64,000 bases of DNA from positions 2,841,824 to 2,905,823 of the forward strand of contig SSBO01000003.1 of the NCBI GenBank assembly GCA_005281725.1. The letters are read 5' to 3'. Of the stretch, positions 24,391-37,800 are shown in pieces. Source of the DNA: Wuchereria bancrofti (lineage: Eukaryota > Nematoda > Chromadorea > Rhabditida > Onchocercidae). The translations under genes were made by a program, and so were the position numbers. The notes under the pieces are model-generated. The model was given only the letters and a program-made list of their open reading frames with translations, was not told where the DNA came from and did no database searches. Every line of letters starts with the position of its first letter. Position 1 is the first letter of the stretch.

Positions 24391-27300
24391 TCAAAACAAG
24401 TAAGGTGAATCGATGACTGCGGCACCAATAGCTACCCCCCCTTTGTCGACGCTTTTGTCCTTGCTTCGGATGATATGTCCACTAACGTGGTTCTTCATGA
24501 CATTTTCGACTGGAATGTTATCAGCAGCAGCAGCAGCTGATCCGTAGAGATAAGCATAAATCCCTAATTCTCCTACTACATCCATTAGAACTGGTTCCTC
24601 TTGTGGTCGAATCACGTAATTCTGGAATAATGCTTGGTACGTAAATAGATATTGGATAATTTTCTATTAATGTAAATTTTATATCTCACAAAGTCTATGA
24701 TTCTTTACACTTTTACAAAGCTTATAAGTTCATGCAAATATCTAAATTAGACCAGATATAAATAACACAAAACATCATTTAACCTTTACAATCATCGGAG
24801 TGATACGTTCCATAATTATATATGCGGCCATTTCATCCCTACTCATTTTTTTCAATTTTTCTGCAACCTCTTTTCCATAATAGTTACCACCTCCACCTTC
24901 CAGTTGTGGTTTCAAGACGAATTTTTCCGGATGTGCAATGGCGTCCTATAACAGACGAAGTTTTCCGTGTTATTTGCTCTGTTTAGTCTTCCTATTGGTC
25001 GTCACAACTTCTAACACAAAATGCTTGGAAAGATTTCACATTCACAGCAGAATATTCAGCTTGAAAGCATTCACTAACAAAACAGGATCGATATAATATT
25101 GTCACTAAAAAAAACTAAAAAAAAACCTCAACATTCTACTAATTTCCAGATTATGCTATCAAAAGCTGTAGGAACATAACCACAACACATTATGCTTACA
25201 ATACAAAACTTATTTAAGAAGCTTAAAAAGCTTACCTGAATTATCCTTTGTGTTTTGTCATCATCATTTTCCAATCCCCACATGCCAGCAAATGTTTGTC
25301 GAATTCGTGCACACATTCTATCATCAGTAATGTACTTTTCAAGAATACCATTTTCGGATAAAACCTACAAAGGGAAAACAATAATACCCCAGAAAACGGT
25401 GCAGCAAGATAATGAGAATAGTTATGGGACTTCACCTGTTGTACTTTTTTGGTATTTGCTAATTGTAGACCAATCCAAGGACACTTCACTGCATCGGACA
25501 ATTCGATAACACGACGAGCGGTCCATTCCATTTCAGTCGGATAATTATCTGGTGAGTAACCTGCTCGAAAATATACGACTGCTACACGCAAAATGTTATC
25601 CAATATAAGATGATGATTGGTTTCGTTAAGTTTCAACCTTAAACTATAAAAATTTGAAGCAAACTTTCACTGGAAAAAACAGAATGCAGATAAACGAACA
25701 AACAAATTCGCTGTCGTTCAACCCAGTGCATCTCCTATAAGTACAAGTAATGAAAATTTGCAATAAAAAGCCATATCAGGTTTAAGAAATTTAGACCAAT
25801 ATTTTAAAGTATTAAAGTAATAAGGAATAATCATCAAACAAGAGAAGATATATCAGTGAAACAGTGATATTTTGCTGATTTTTTTTTATTTATTAACTTT
25901 GAAATAGTAGAAGGTTTGAAAAGTATGGAATCGTCACTATAAAACCTGTAAAAATTGCAGTTTACCTTTCCGCACCGTCAGTCAGTGTGATACGCAAACA
26001 TCTTGCATTTCTATTGCTGAGTTCATCAATGCAATATTCCACATGCCTCTGATCAATTTGATTTCTATTAGCATCTTCAACCACGAATAATACGATTGCT
26101 TCTGGCACTCCATAATCATACCTGAAGTGAAACATGAATAGCACAATAAATTCCACTTGATATCTCGTAATCATAAAGGTATGGGAACTGCTATTTCAGT
26201 TTGCAACTATTTTAACTAGGTATATCAATATATAGCTGTGTATGCTTGAGCTGTATCAAGCTTAGAATAGTGTGATCATCTACAGAGCAAGATGAACAAA
26301 AACAGATATGGGACAGCATATTGATGATCAGACTTTTTAATCTTAGGAAAAAATCGTAACCAAAGATTATCAAGTAAATTTATGAAAATTTACCACGCTT
26401 CGCAGATTCCTCTTGCAACTGTGACTGTCGGATGATTATCGAGGATAGCCCTTTCAATAATTTTATTAGGAAGCTGCAATGTTTCCAGTGTTCTCTTGTG
26501 CACGCAAGTAACACGTTCGGCAAGTGAGCCCATGCTTGCGGCTATGTTGTTGACTTCAATCTCAAGATCAATATCACTGTTTTTTCAATTTTCTTCTGTT
26601 AGAAAGTTAGAAAATCGATATTCAAACATTCGAGTAAAGTAATATCTATAACTTATAACATAACAAGAAAACTCCGAATATAATATCACTATTGCTATCA
26701 TTTCGATGAAAAAATGAAATCGCCACTTGTAACAATTTTTTGTTTCCAATCCGCTCAATAATTCATACTTCATTATTAAGTGAATATTAAATGAATAAAC
26801 CTGTTTTAGAGAACGATTTCCATAACTATCTTCATGACACATATAATCATTTCTTTGTATCAACAACGTCTTCTTTTGACAAAAGTTTGAGGTGCGCACG
26901 GCATTTAAGATTTCTACAAAATGCCTAGAAATCTGGATAAATTAAAGAGAAAACCAGATAACAAATATATCCATGCTTAAATATCTCAAGCAGAGCTACG
27001 ACTTGGACAACAAATTCTGGGAAACAAATGCATAAATAAAGCCATAAAAGATAATTTCCAAACTTCTTTTGTATTTTAAAGGAAAATAAGCAAATAGGCA
27101 GTTCACCTTGTAAAATCATCAGTTTTCACTACCTCAGCATGTGAATTGATCAAGAAGTCAAAATCCCATGATACCCGGAAATACAACAAACTGAATGTCT
27201 GCAAAGTTAGTTGTTTAAAAAACACTTCATCCTAAGTGAATAAAAATTTCAGAACAGAAACAAAGCATGATACCACTGAACTGATTCTGGACTGCATAGG

Positions 27301-28085
27301 TCGAAATCAAAACCATATTATTCTAATATGGTTTTGATTTCGAATTAACTAGTACAGTTTTTCATCTTACAAGTGCAGTAACAGTGTACTAACCACCATT
27401 ATAAAATGAAACTCACTGCTCTTGAATTATTATGCACCATAATTAAATGTGAAATCCAAAGGCTAACATCCTAAAACTACAGTTCTTCACTAAATAATAA
27501 TTAACATAATTCTCTTAGTGATTCTATGTTTTTTTTGTTTGTTCTGAATCGTCAGGAGAATTGAAATTTAATGATATAAATTGGCAGAAGTTTCCGACGA
27601 TACATTTCCAGTTTGGACAAGAAATAATAATGTGCCTGCTGAATATCCACAGCTTCCTGAAATAAGTTGTAAGGAAATGGTGAGGGAAAAAGGGTACAGG
27701 GAGCTGTTTGACATATATCACTACGATCCGTAGCTATCGCTGTCCTCATCACCATACCATGAGCCTGCAACAAAAAAATTGAATCACAAGAAAAAAATTT
27801 ACGGACATCGACAAGATTAAAATTTTTCATTTTATTGTATTTCTGATTTGTGGTTTATATTTTTACATATGACATTATGTTACATGTAAATTATATGTAA
27901 AATGTGGCAATGAACAAAAATACTAAAAATAGAAAATTAATTAATAAATATATGTCCATACTAACATGTGCCCAATCAACAGTATCTTCGACTAACTGCT
28001 TGATCAACTTCCCATCAATGAATTCCAATTTTGGGTAATATTTCAGTACAGAATTATCGTCATTTCTAACAGGCATTTCATCCAT
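24391..28085 (-). CDS. gss-1: Glutathione synthetase
   Basis: ATP-dependent ligase that joins gamma-glutamylcysteine and glycine to make glutathione; cytosolic homodimer. Exons (high to low): 28085-27966, 27764-27636, 27198-27107, 26924-26801, 26560-26394, 26121-25966, 25637-25436, 25364-25236, 24945-24784, 24621-24391; 503 aa (human 474), phases close. Eukaryotic GSS landmarks in order: [57 protein letters not shown], the LANTKKVQQ block, the Gly-rich loop [23 protein letters not shown], and the terminal [18 protein letters not shown] that closes the ATP site. Human GSS has SFGGLA where this has SMGSLA. Intron 2 appears to use a GC donor and intron 4 a purine-rich acceptor (CTTGAG). The N-terminus is ~20 residues longer than the human protein. 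Confidence 0.93.
27301..27343. repeat. Perfect 20-bp inverted repeat (hairpin) in GSS intron 2
   Basis: Arm TCGAAATCAAAACCATATTA (27301-27320), 3-nt spacer TTC, then its exact reverse complement (27324-27343). No mismatch; pairing stops at both ends. It lies about 100 bp from the 3' splice site of the intron that has the GC donor. The loop is too small for a normal pre-miRNA. Confidence 0.9.
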
Positions 28086-29399
28086 TTACTTGACCCTCCG
28101 CAATCAATACAATTCCTGTAGTGAATACAAAACTATTAAACAAACATAAAATAAATAATAACAAATAAATTTTGCATCAAAATTCCAAACTTATAAGAAA
28201 CAAATTACTTAAAAATGTAAAAAAGTTGGACTTAAAAGCTCATCAAGTTTCAATAAGTTATATTACCTAACGTAATATCACGTCTCTTCCTCATTTCCTC
28301 TTTCGATGCCTCATTGAAATTTGTCCCAATATTTTTTTCCTTGTCCCAATATTAGACATTCTAAAATTGGTCTAGAAGTCGACATAGATTCTTCTCAAAC
28401 TATTTAAAGTTAAGATTATAAATCATAGAGTTCTATTAATTAAAAATAAAAGAAGAGGAACTACTACATCCTTACTGATCAATGTTTCCTCCACATATTT
28501 TTTCCTCCTAGATTTAATCATTCAATATATTAGCTTCAAATCTTATAATAATATCTTTCAAGATTTATCACAACATCTGCTCGAACCTCAGATTTTAAAA
28601 GCATTTGAAGAATATTTTCTAAAGAATTGTTTAAATTTAAATTTATTTGATGAAATTCATGTAAAAGTAAGCTATTTCCTGTTTCAATAGAAGTTTTGAA
28701 AAAGAATAAAAGAAAAGGATGAAATCACCTTTCTGCCACCTTACACAAACAGGAAATTAACGAATCAATCAACCACTCAGTTACATTTAAAAAAAGAAAA
28801 TTTGGAAAAGTGAACAATTTGAAAAATTTAACGTCTCAGCTAAATATCATCAATTATATTGATAAGTGATCAATATGGATGAGAGATGTCACGACAATTT
28901 AACTAACAGATTGATCGTTGAAGTATGCTTATACAGACACATATACAACTCTGACAACACCTGGCAACACCTGTCGCAATTCTAATTATTCGAATTTCAC
29001 TTGCATACTTCTGTAATTTTCCAGTCCATGAAATTATGTTATTTTAACAGATTCAATGACCAAATGACTAAATCTTTAACAATAAACTCTTTAATCTGAG
29101 AAATTATTGATGAAATAAACAACAAAAAGAGAAGAAATTATCTGTCGTTGTAATGATTTAAAGAGAAAAGATAAATGACACTGAGAGACATTATATTATC
29201 TTTAAGTGTTACTTTCTGATTAAAATCTTAATTTAGCATATCCGAAAGATAGCATAGCAAGTAATAGTTTTTCCTTTTTTCTTTCTTTCTCTCCTTCTCT
29301 CTCTTTCTTTCTATTTATTTTCATTTCATTTACTTTTGTGCTTTTCTGCAATCTCCTAGAAAAAAAAACACAATAATGCAGTTTGAAGTTCCAAGTAAT

Positions 29400-29790
29400 T
29401 GTATCCCATTTCTGATGAATATAAATAATAATTAAAAATAATAAACAACGGAAAATAATAAATGACAAATGATTATAAAAAATAGCTTATAAAAAATAAC
29501 AAATGACGAATAAACAAATAGAGAACAAATAACGAAAAACAAACAACAAATACACAAAATAATTTTAATTAAGTTTAACCAATTAATAATAATAACATCA
29601 ATAATAAATAACATACATTAGTGTTAATATTAATAAATAATAATAGTAATAATAATGAATAACAATGACAATTATATTAATGTTAATAAGTGATAATAAC
29701 AATAATAATAATAACACTTATATTAATGCTAACAAATAAAAATAGAAATAATAACAACAATATTAATTTTAATATTAATAAATAATAATA
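29400..29790. repeat. AAT/AATAAC-rich degenerate microsatellite array
   Basis: Nearly 400 bp made mostly of AAT, AATAAC and ATTAATAAT units, interrupted and imperfect. A complementary ATT-rich array lies at 30480-30640, so the two could pair in inverted orientation. Confidence 0.7.
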
Positions 29791-30479
29791 ATAAACTGTA
29801 TTTCAGAGCATCTCCTTGTTTAATAATGAAAATTTTTGCATCATATTCCCTTCAAGAAGTTACTTCAGAGCACTAATTCACAGTAATCTAATCAGAATTG
29901 AATTTTTCTCTGAATGAAATATTTATAATGTTAAACTATTAAATTTGCTAGTGACACTGTTTCATTAATTTTCAGACTTTTATTTGAAAGTTCAAGGAAT
30001 TATATAAAAAAGAGAAGAATACAATGAATACAAAGCAGCAAACAAGTGGTTATGAAATTAGCTTTAGCTTAATCACAATTAATTAATTAATTGGAGATTT
30101 ATTTGCATCTATTATTAAACATATTACTTTCTTCCATTTCATAGCTTCCTTTGCATATTTGATAGACATATATTAAAGAGATAGTTTCATCAATCACTTC
30201 GATCATATTTCACAAAAATCTCATTTCGCTATTTTTCGTCCTCATAAATCAGCTGACATTTCCTTTAGCTATATTTTATCCCTTGCAGTATTACAAATCA
30301 TTCCATTCCTCTGGTCAACAACACTACCATCTCCTTCATATATTCATTCCTCTCAATAACAACAGTAACAACAAACACTAACGCTGATTATTGATAGCTG
30401 AGATGATTAAAATACACAATCTATGACTGATGAGCAACTGTCATCCGATGCAGTTTCTTTCATTTCTGTGTTACTTCCT

Positions 30480-30640
30480 ACTCAATGTTACTATTATTAT
30501 TTATTATTATCATTATAATTTATTATTTATTATTATTATTTATTACTATATATATTATTTAGTATTATTATTACTTATTATTATTACTGTTATCGTTTTT
30601 ATTACTACGTATGTTATTACTATAATTTATTTACTATGAC
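30480..30640. repeat. ATT/TTA-rich degenerate microsatellite array
   Basis: Imperfect TTATTATTATT units that yield a spurious Ile/Tyr-rich open frame. Roughly the reverse complement of the array 700 bp to the left. Confidence 0.7.
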
Positions 30641-33600
30641 AGTTACTCGTTTTTCTTCTTTTCTTATTCGTGAATTCAAAAAATTCAGTCGTATTGTTAG
30701 GAAATGAAACTTTTTTCTCGAAATATTTTTTCATTTTCAAAATGCATTTCTTGTAAGTTACGAAATTGCTGACATGTAATTTTCATAAAGAGGAAAAAAA
30801 ACATTGTTCGATTTGTCTTCATTAGATTACTTAGAAAAGCGAAAAAAATTCAAAATTCAATGAACAGAATCTTTTTTGATGGTTTCAAACAAATATGAAA
30901 AATCAAATTTTAATTCCATCCTTTCATGTGCATAGATTAGAAAAAAGATTAGTTAATTGATAAGTGGCGATGATTGCATTTATGGAATAATAATGACATT
31001 AACACTAATAAAAGATTGATGTGACATTAATTGGGCTTATTGAAATAAATTTGTTGGCATTGATCGAATAGAGAAAGATAGATGTCAAACATCGATTGAT
31101 ACTTTTAATGTGAAATTTCTGATTTAATAAATAATTAATGTAGCATCATTAATAACATCTCACTAATAACATCATGTTTATTATCAATCGTAGGTTCAAT
31201 TTTCTCTATGTCATTTCAGTTCATTTTGATAAGATCATTGAACTTTCCGTACAAATCAAAATATGTAAAGACATAAATTTTATGAAAAATGTGAAGCAAT
31301 AAGAGATCTGAATGGTATGACAATATAATTCTGATATTTAATTTCAGTCAACCTTGAACTTAAAAACAGTGTATTCTGAATGGAAAATTCCTTATCAATT
31401 ATTATATTCTTTTGCATGCTTGGAAAAATCACCGTTGTTTTTCCAGGCAAAAATTTTATAAGCAACAATCTTATAAAATGTTATAAGTTTGACCACAAAT
31501 TTTTCTATTATTCAGTAAAACAGAACTTTTAAAATAAAAAAAAGAACATAAGCAAAGATATCAATCAATAGCTTAAATTTTCGGCTAGTAATTTAAAACT
31601 TTTCAGTTAAATTTTCATATTTCTACTAGGCTATTAGTAAGACTGCATAATGTGATTGGGATTGTAAAAAATGGAAAAAACTATTCCAGAGAAATTAAGC
31701 GACAAATATTTCAATAAATGAACTGATTATTTGAAATAATTTCGATATCATTTTTTTCCTACTATCACTCTCAGTCAAAGATAGCAATTGAAATCAAAAA
31801 AAATGAAAAGGAATTACGTAAAAGGTAAAGGAAGAGAAGAAAGCAAGATTTATTGACAATTTTTGAAAATATTATGACTTCATCTAAATGTCATTATGTA
31901 TCACTTGGTCATATGTAAAGTTCACATATGAATTAATTAATTATTATGCACAAATTTGGCGTAATGATAGCTCATTTTTGAATTGGTCAGTGATTTATAA
32001 TTTATTTAATTGCTATTAATTTAGTGGCAGTGAGGACAATGATAAATTATGATTGCAATGATAACAGTGATATCATAAAGAGAATGCTGCGAAATATTCG
32101 TGGTATACCTTAGTAGTGCACTAATTAAAACTAGTTTCCGTTACGATCACTATCACCATCTTATCACCTAGGCACGTTTATCTTAACCTAAGAACCTGCT
32201 ATTTATATGTATGTATATAAATACAACAGTGATCAATTCCACCACTAGATTCATTTAATTATTTAATAATTCATTTGATGAATCTACATTATCACTTTTA
32301 TCTGAAATTATTGTTGTTAATCCACTTTATCACTATCATTATCATTATCAAATTTAACATCATTAATAAAACACATCTAAACTTATTTAATTTTCCTTAA
32401 ATACTTGCCGAATACTAATCATTATTTCGAAAGATTATCACTGTCCTATCGGAAGTTGTCAACTATTTAATAATCAGTCAATCATCATTTTGTTTAATTT
32501 AAAAGCCAATAAGCTTATTTATAGCTCATAATAAACGAATCCGAAATATCATTTAATATTGCTTATCCATTAGTAGCCTTTCTCATTCATTTTATTGCTC
32601 TATCAAAAATAAACTATTCTCACTTATCAAATCTAACAAATGATTCATAAATAAATAAACCACAGCTGATAATGAATCGCAATGTCCTTCAACATTTCAT
32701 TAACGTTTTATCCGTTTTATCCCTCTTCACTATAACATCCTTTGTTGTCACCGTTAGTGTCCTTTACAATTTTCGAAATTCAACTTGTCAACCACTGTTG
32801 GTCATTCCAATACACAACACACACACAGACAGCTAAAGGATTTCATCCAAATTTCGGGCAATATTGTTTGATTTAAACTAAACTTAATCAATCATATTGT
32901 AATGTATTTTCCGGAAATCGAAGAAGATTCCGTATAGTCTTTTGAGGGAAAGTTTACTGTCATTGTTAGCGATAATAATGAATGAAATCATACGATCTAA
33001 ATTAGCAATGGGCGATTACTACTGCCCACGTTGCTTTTATTACTTAGACAAAATATGATTTCTCACTTTTACACAAATTGTTCTCAGTTGAATTTTTTCC
33101 ACGTAAATCATTTACATATATGACGTATAAAAAAAAAGAAAGATTTGTGCGTAATGTATAAAATGGCATGAATAAATTTTAATATACGTAAAAATGATTC
33201 GTAAGTTGCAATAAATAAAAACGTGAAAAACAGATAATCAATTTTTGAACTTTTTTTCATCATAAATATGTTAGTAAATTAATATAAATATGTGCTATGA
33301 TAAGGTAATTTAATCAAATTTTATCATTTCGTTTCATTTTATTCTCTATCAAATGAGATTTCCTCTGTTATTTTCATCACTTTTCACAATATCACTATTT
33401 TTTTTTTCTTCTTTTTCATTCACTCATCTCTTCTTACTCTTTTCCTCTCTACTTCGTTTCCCTATATTATCTTCTATAATTTTTAATCTTTAAAGAATAA
33501 TTTGTATCATTTTCCATCAACTATGGTACTAAGAACTTTTACAATATTACCCGCCTTTTTTCTCTCCCTCTCTCTCTCTATTTTATTAATATATTTCAAA

Positions 33601-34833
33601 TTACCTTGCTAATATACTTCAAAACCAAATTCAATCAATTCATTTATTTAAAATTCATTAATTAATTAATTACATATTTAGTTCATTTCTCGAAACATTA
33701 ACTTTTTTTAGGCTTTTGATGTAATGATATCGCTTATCAGAGTGATACACTGATTAATGAAAAGTCTTAGTGAAATCTCCCAAATAGAAATGATATTAGG
33801 ATGTATCTTATTCAGTTAAAGCCTAGACTCTTTACTTTTTAAATGATTTAAAGCTTTTTGGAAGCTATAAGATTTCATTATCTCACCAATTCTATTTGCT
33901 TTAATTAAACCTTCTATCCCAATGTATTTTTTGAAAAATGTAATTAAAATTTTAATCTTAGAGAAATATGAAACTTAGAAATTATACTAATTGTTAGTCA
34001 TCTCTTTCAAAATTTATCAAATTTGTAACAAAACAACACTAATTAATAAGTGGAAAATATACAAAATATTTTTGCTCTCGATTTTTAAGTTCAGTTTTAC
34101 AATTTTTCAAAATCTACTACAATTCATCATTTTGATTCTTTTATCATTTGAAGAATCTTGTTAATCTTTTTTGCTTTCATACTTTATTTGTTGCAATTTA
34201 AGCAAACTTTCTTTTCAAAATTATTCTTTGCTCAAAGTAAATAGTTTGGCATAAATATTTCGACCAAAAAAAAACAAATATATTACTTTTTTTTGAAAAA
34301 TCTCTTTTAAATTGCAGAACAATTTCCATTTTTTTTCTTTTTTTTTTTTTGTAAAATTACAATTTGTACTTTTGTTCATTTCTCTCTCTTTTGACTATGA
34401 GAAATGAAATAAGATTTATCGTACTATACGACAAAACAATATCATCAAAATTGTCCTTCAACTAATGGACATAGGCATGGCCTACATCCATTAATTTAGT
34501 GACCGGAAATGACCACGGAAAATGACCTTTCAAAATGAGACCAAAAATGCTAAGCAGCTTAATCAAAAATATTTAATCTGATTTATTACTCAGGATATGA
34601 ATGATTAATAAAGCTTATCGGAGGCTTTTGCTAATGAACTACATTACTTTTTTAATGTCACCGAAATCAATTATTTTCTCGACTATTCTATTGCATTGTT
34701 TCAATCTTTCCGTTAAACAAATAAATTTATCCGGTTTGAATCAGTTAATAAGAACTTTTCGAATACACGCAACAAAAATTTTGCACTGTTAATTTGTCAA
34801 ATTTTTTAAAATTCATTTATTTAGAAGTAAATA

Positions 34834-37800
34834 ATGACCTCAGTGCCTGTAAGGGCACTTAATGCTTTGTGTAGCGAAACATCACGCAATATTCAAGAAT
34901 GGCTTACGGAATTAACGATCAGCAGTGAACCGGAATGCAACTTTATTTTATACGCCAAATCATTTCTGGATGTCACCAAGCAACAACAACTATCAGTGAC
35001 ATCAAATAATTGCAAGGATCAAAGTGAACGAATTCATTCAAGTGGTACAAGGTATTTCATGCTAATCTTTTTTATTTAATGCTTAAATTTTCTAAATTTT
35101 ATATTTCACTCTGTTTCGAGTTCTGGGAAATTAAATTTAATTTCAGCTTTTGTATACTGTTATCAATCCATTAATTTCATTCTATTTTCCTATTTTTAAT
35201 CGTGAAGTGCCAGTTAATGCAATAAACTATGAGTTAAGAAAAAAGATTGTTTAATCTATTTTTTTAGTTTTAAAACAAAAGATTTCCAGTATTTCTTAAT
35301 TTTATTCTTTTTGGTAAAAAACAAATAATAATTAGATATGGAAAATTTCAGTATCATATTAATTAATGAGTTATGCATATTCAAATTATAGCTGGAAAAA
35401 TAATTTATAATTTTTCGCCATTACTGCAACGTTGTTAAACTACTAACAATTTTAGTTCAAATTTTTAAAGAAATCAATTTTTTTGCATACTTTGCTTTTA
35501 AATTGAAAAAGTAGTATTTTTTTCTTGTTGAAAGTTAAATGATTAAAAAATGATGATTTTATAAGGTTAAAATATTGAATTCTTAATATAGAATAAATTG
35601 CAGTTCGTTGCCACCAGCAAAACCAAAACGATGTATCGCCCGGATGATGTCGTCATCTTCGGAGCATATTATGACAGCTTCAACACCAGTGTCACTGACG
35701 AATACTGAAAAGCATCGTACCACGGTGTCTTATCAGTTTGATGAAGGAAAAATTACTCCAATTAAGTTAGTTACATTAAATAATAAAAAATTATTAGGTA
35801 AAAGTATTGAGAATATGCTGTAAATTATAACATTAAGTTTAAAAAAAACTAAAAACCAATCAAAAAAAATTTATGTTGTTGAAGTATTCAAAATTTTTCT
35901 GTAAAAAAAGTGTTTTCTTTTTAATTATAATTTTAATATTTCAATAAACAATAAGACTGTGATAATTTTAGATACAATCCAGCACCAATATCAGCATTTA
36001 TTCGTGTGAAATTATGCAATAATTCTGATAACAATAATACGGATCAAACGGAATCAGAAATGAATGAATTATCATCTAAGACATTTGATAAATCAATGAT
36101 ACCTGTAATACCTGAATATAATACCCAAATGAATTTTTCACTAACAAATCGATCACTTACACCAAGAATTTCCAGCAAAGCATACGGTTGTAAATATAGA
36201 TTACGTGGTAAAACACAACGATTATCATATCGATCACATCTGCAACAACAGAAAAAACAACAACGACAGAACGAAATGATTAAAGTTAATCGGAAATCAA
36301 ATAATCAAATTGCAAAGGTAAGGAATAGTGTGTAATTTTTTAACGGAACATGACGTAACGTGTTAGCAATATTCATTATTCATTGTTTACTGTTTACTAA
36401 CGTGTAATATATCTAAAATAGTTAAATATATTATCAAAATAATTCTACCTTCTCTTTTTTTCTTCTCTACAAAGCTTGAAATGATTATAAAGATACTGGT
36501 AATTATGTAAAATATAATTATTATTGTAATTATGTTAGGTCTAATTCACTATTTTCATGATTGTAATCATTTGAATTCTATTTATTGATTTTTAATTTGT
36601 TCTGCTATTGTCTTCAAAATAATTTATTAAAATGCATCATTTAATTACTATATTTATGTATAATATCAGTGTAATGTCCAAAAAATATTCCATTTTTCCT
36701 ATTTCAGATTATGAACAACAAAACGATAACCACAAGCGATTCGGATTTTAACACTTCACTTGTTGAATCGTCATCAACGTTAGAAGTTAATAATGATAAG
36801 CGAATAGTGAAATCGGATGATCAGTCTATATCTGTTGCAAATGAACAAAAATTAATTTGTTCAAGAAATCAACCGAATCATTCCAATCAGTTATTGCTAC
36901 ACAATACCAATGATAATAATCTGGATAACTGTGAAACGGTTTGTGCAAAACAAATGGATTCGTTCCGGAAATGTGCTAATAATGAATTGAGAAATTTTAG
37001 CACACAGAGAAATGATTCACAGTCATCGATTCCATCATGCGTAAATTTCAGAAAACCACCGGAAACAACGACTTCAATTCAGGTTAATATTATAGTTTTG
37101 TTGTATAATGGAAATTAAACTATATCATTAGAAGTTCTAAAGCTAACAGTCTATATGAGCTTTTCAGTTCTTTCGGTTCTTTTTTTTCCTTGCTTATGAA
37201 TCTGAAAACCAATTTGTTTAATAAGTTTCTAAGACTCATTTTTTTTTTAAGAAGAAAAAGTAGAAAAATTATAGAAAAAATTGGAGCCAAGTAAGGGTTT
37301 TGATTCGCCTAGCAGTTATAATCGAAATCAACTTTCAAGGAATCACTGTGTTCGGGAATCACATAAGGCAACAAATCACGGGCAGGTAAATTTAATAATA
37401 AATAATACTATCTTTGTTTATTATTATACATAAAAAATATAATTGTAGCAAAAAAAATTATAATAATTAGAGAATTATAATAATAAATTATTTCATGCTA
37501 AATTAATCTCTAAGTTTTCTTTTTTGTTTTTTTCAAAAATTTACAGCTGGAAGTTTCTCGTATCAATGGAAAAACAGTATTGCAGGTACATCTTGATGCA
37601 CCATCAGGTTCACACGCAATAAAACCAATTCCAAATACTTCAAGGTGATAATTCTTAATTTGATGAAGCAATTTGTATAAGCATATTTGTTTAAATTTCA
37701 CATTAGCTTCAGATGCTTTGATCATGATACTAATGATGATATTATTGAATCAACATCAACCGGTGTATCAATATTAGCAGCATTTGGATCAGTTGATTCA

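Larger units (their letters stand above)
28086..34833. other. 6.7 kb gene-poor intergenic region
   Basis: No exon, RNA gene or transposon coding sequence could be supported. The left end should contain the glutathione synthetase promoter and the right end that of inscuteable. Contents include AAT/ATT-rich arrays (29400-29790 and 30480-30640), a TC-rich tract near 29267-29312, an AATTAATTAATTAATT run near 30077, and a (CA)n-like stretch near 32813-32829. The open frames in the arrays are low-complexity artefacts. Confidence 0.6.

Noticed and set aside
25128..25316. Separate small ORF on the minus strand
   Set aside because: It is the read-through of a glutathione synthetase exon into its intron.
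28086..34833. Possible transposon or CRISPR-like array in the long gap
   Set aside because: No transposase frame, terminal repeats or regular spacer pattern; only microsatellites.
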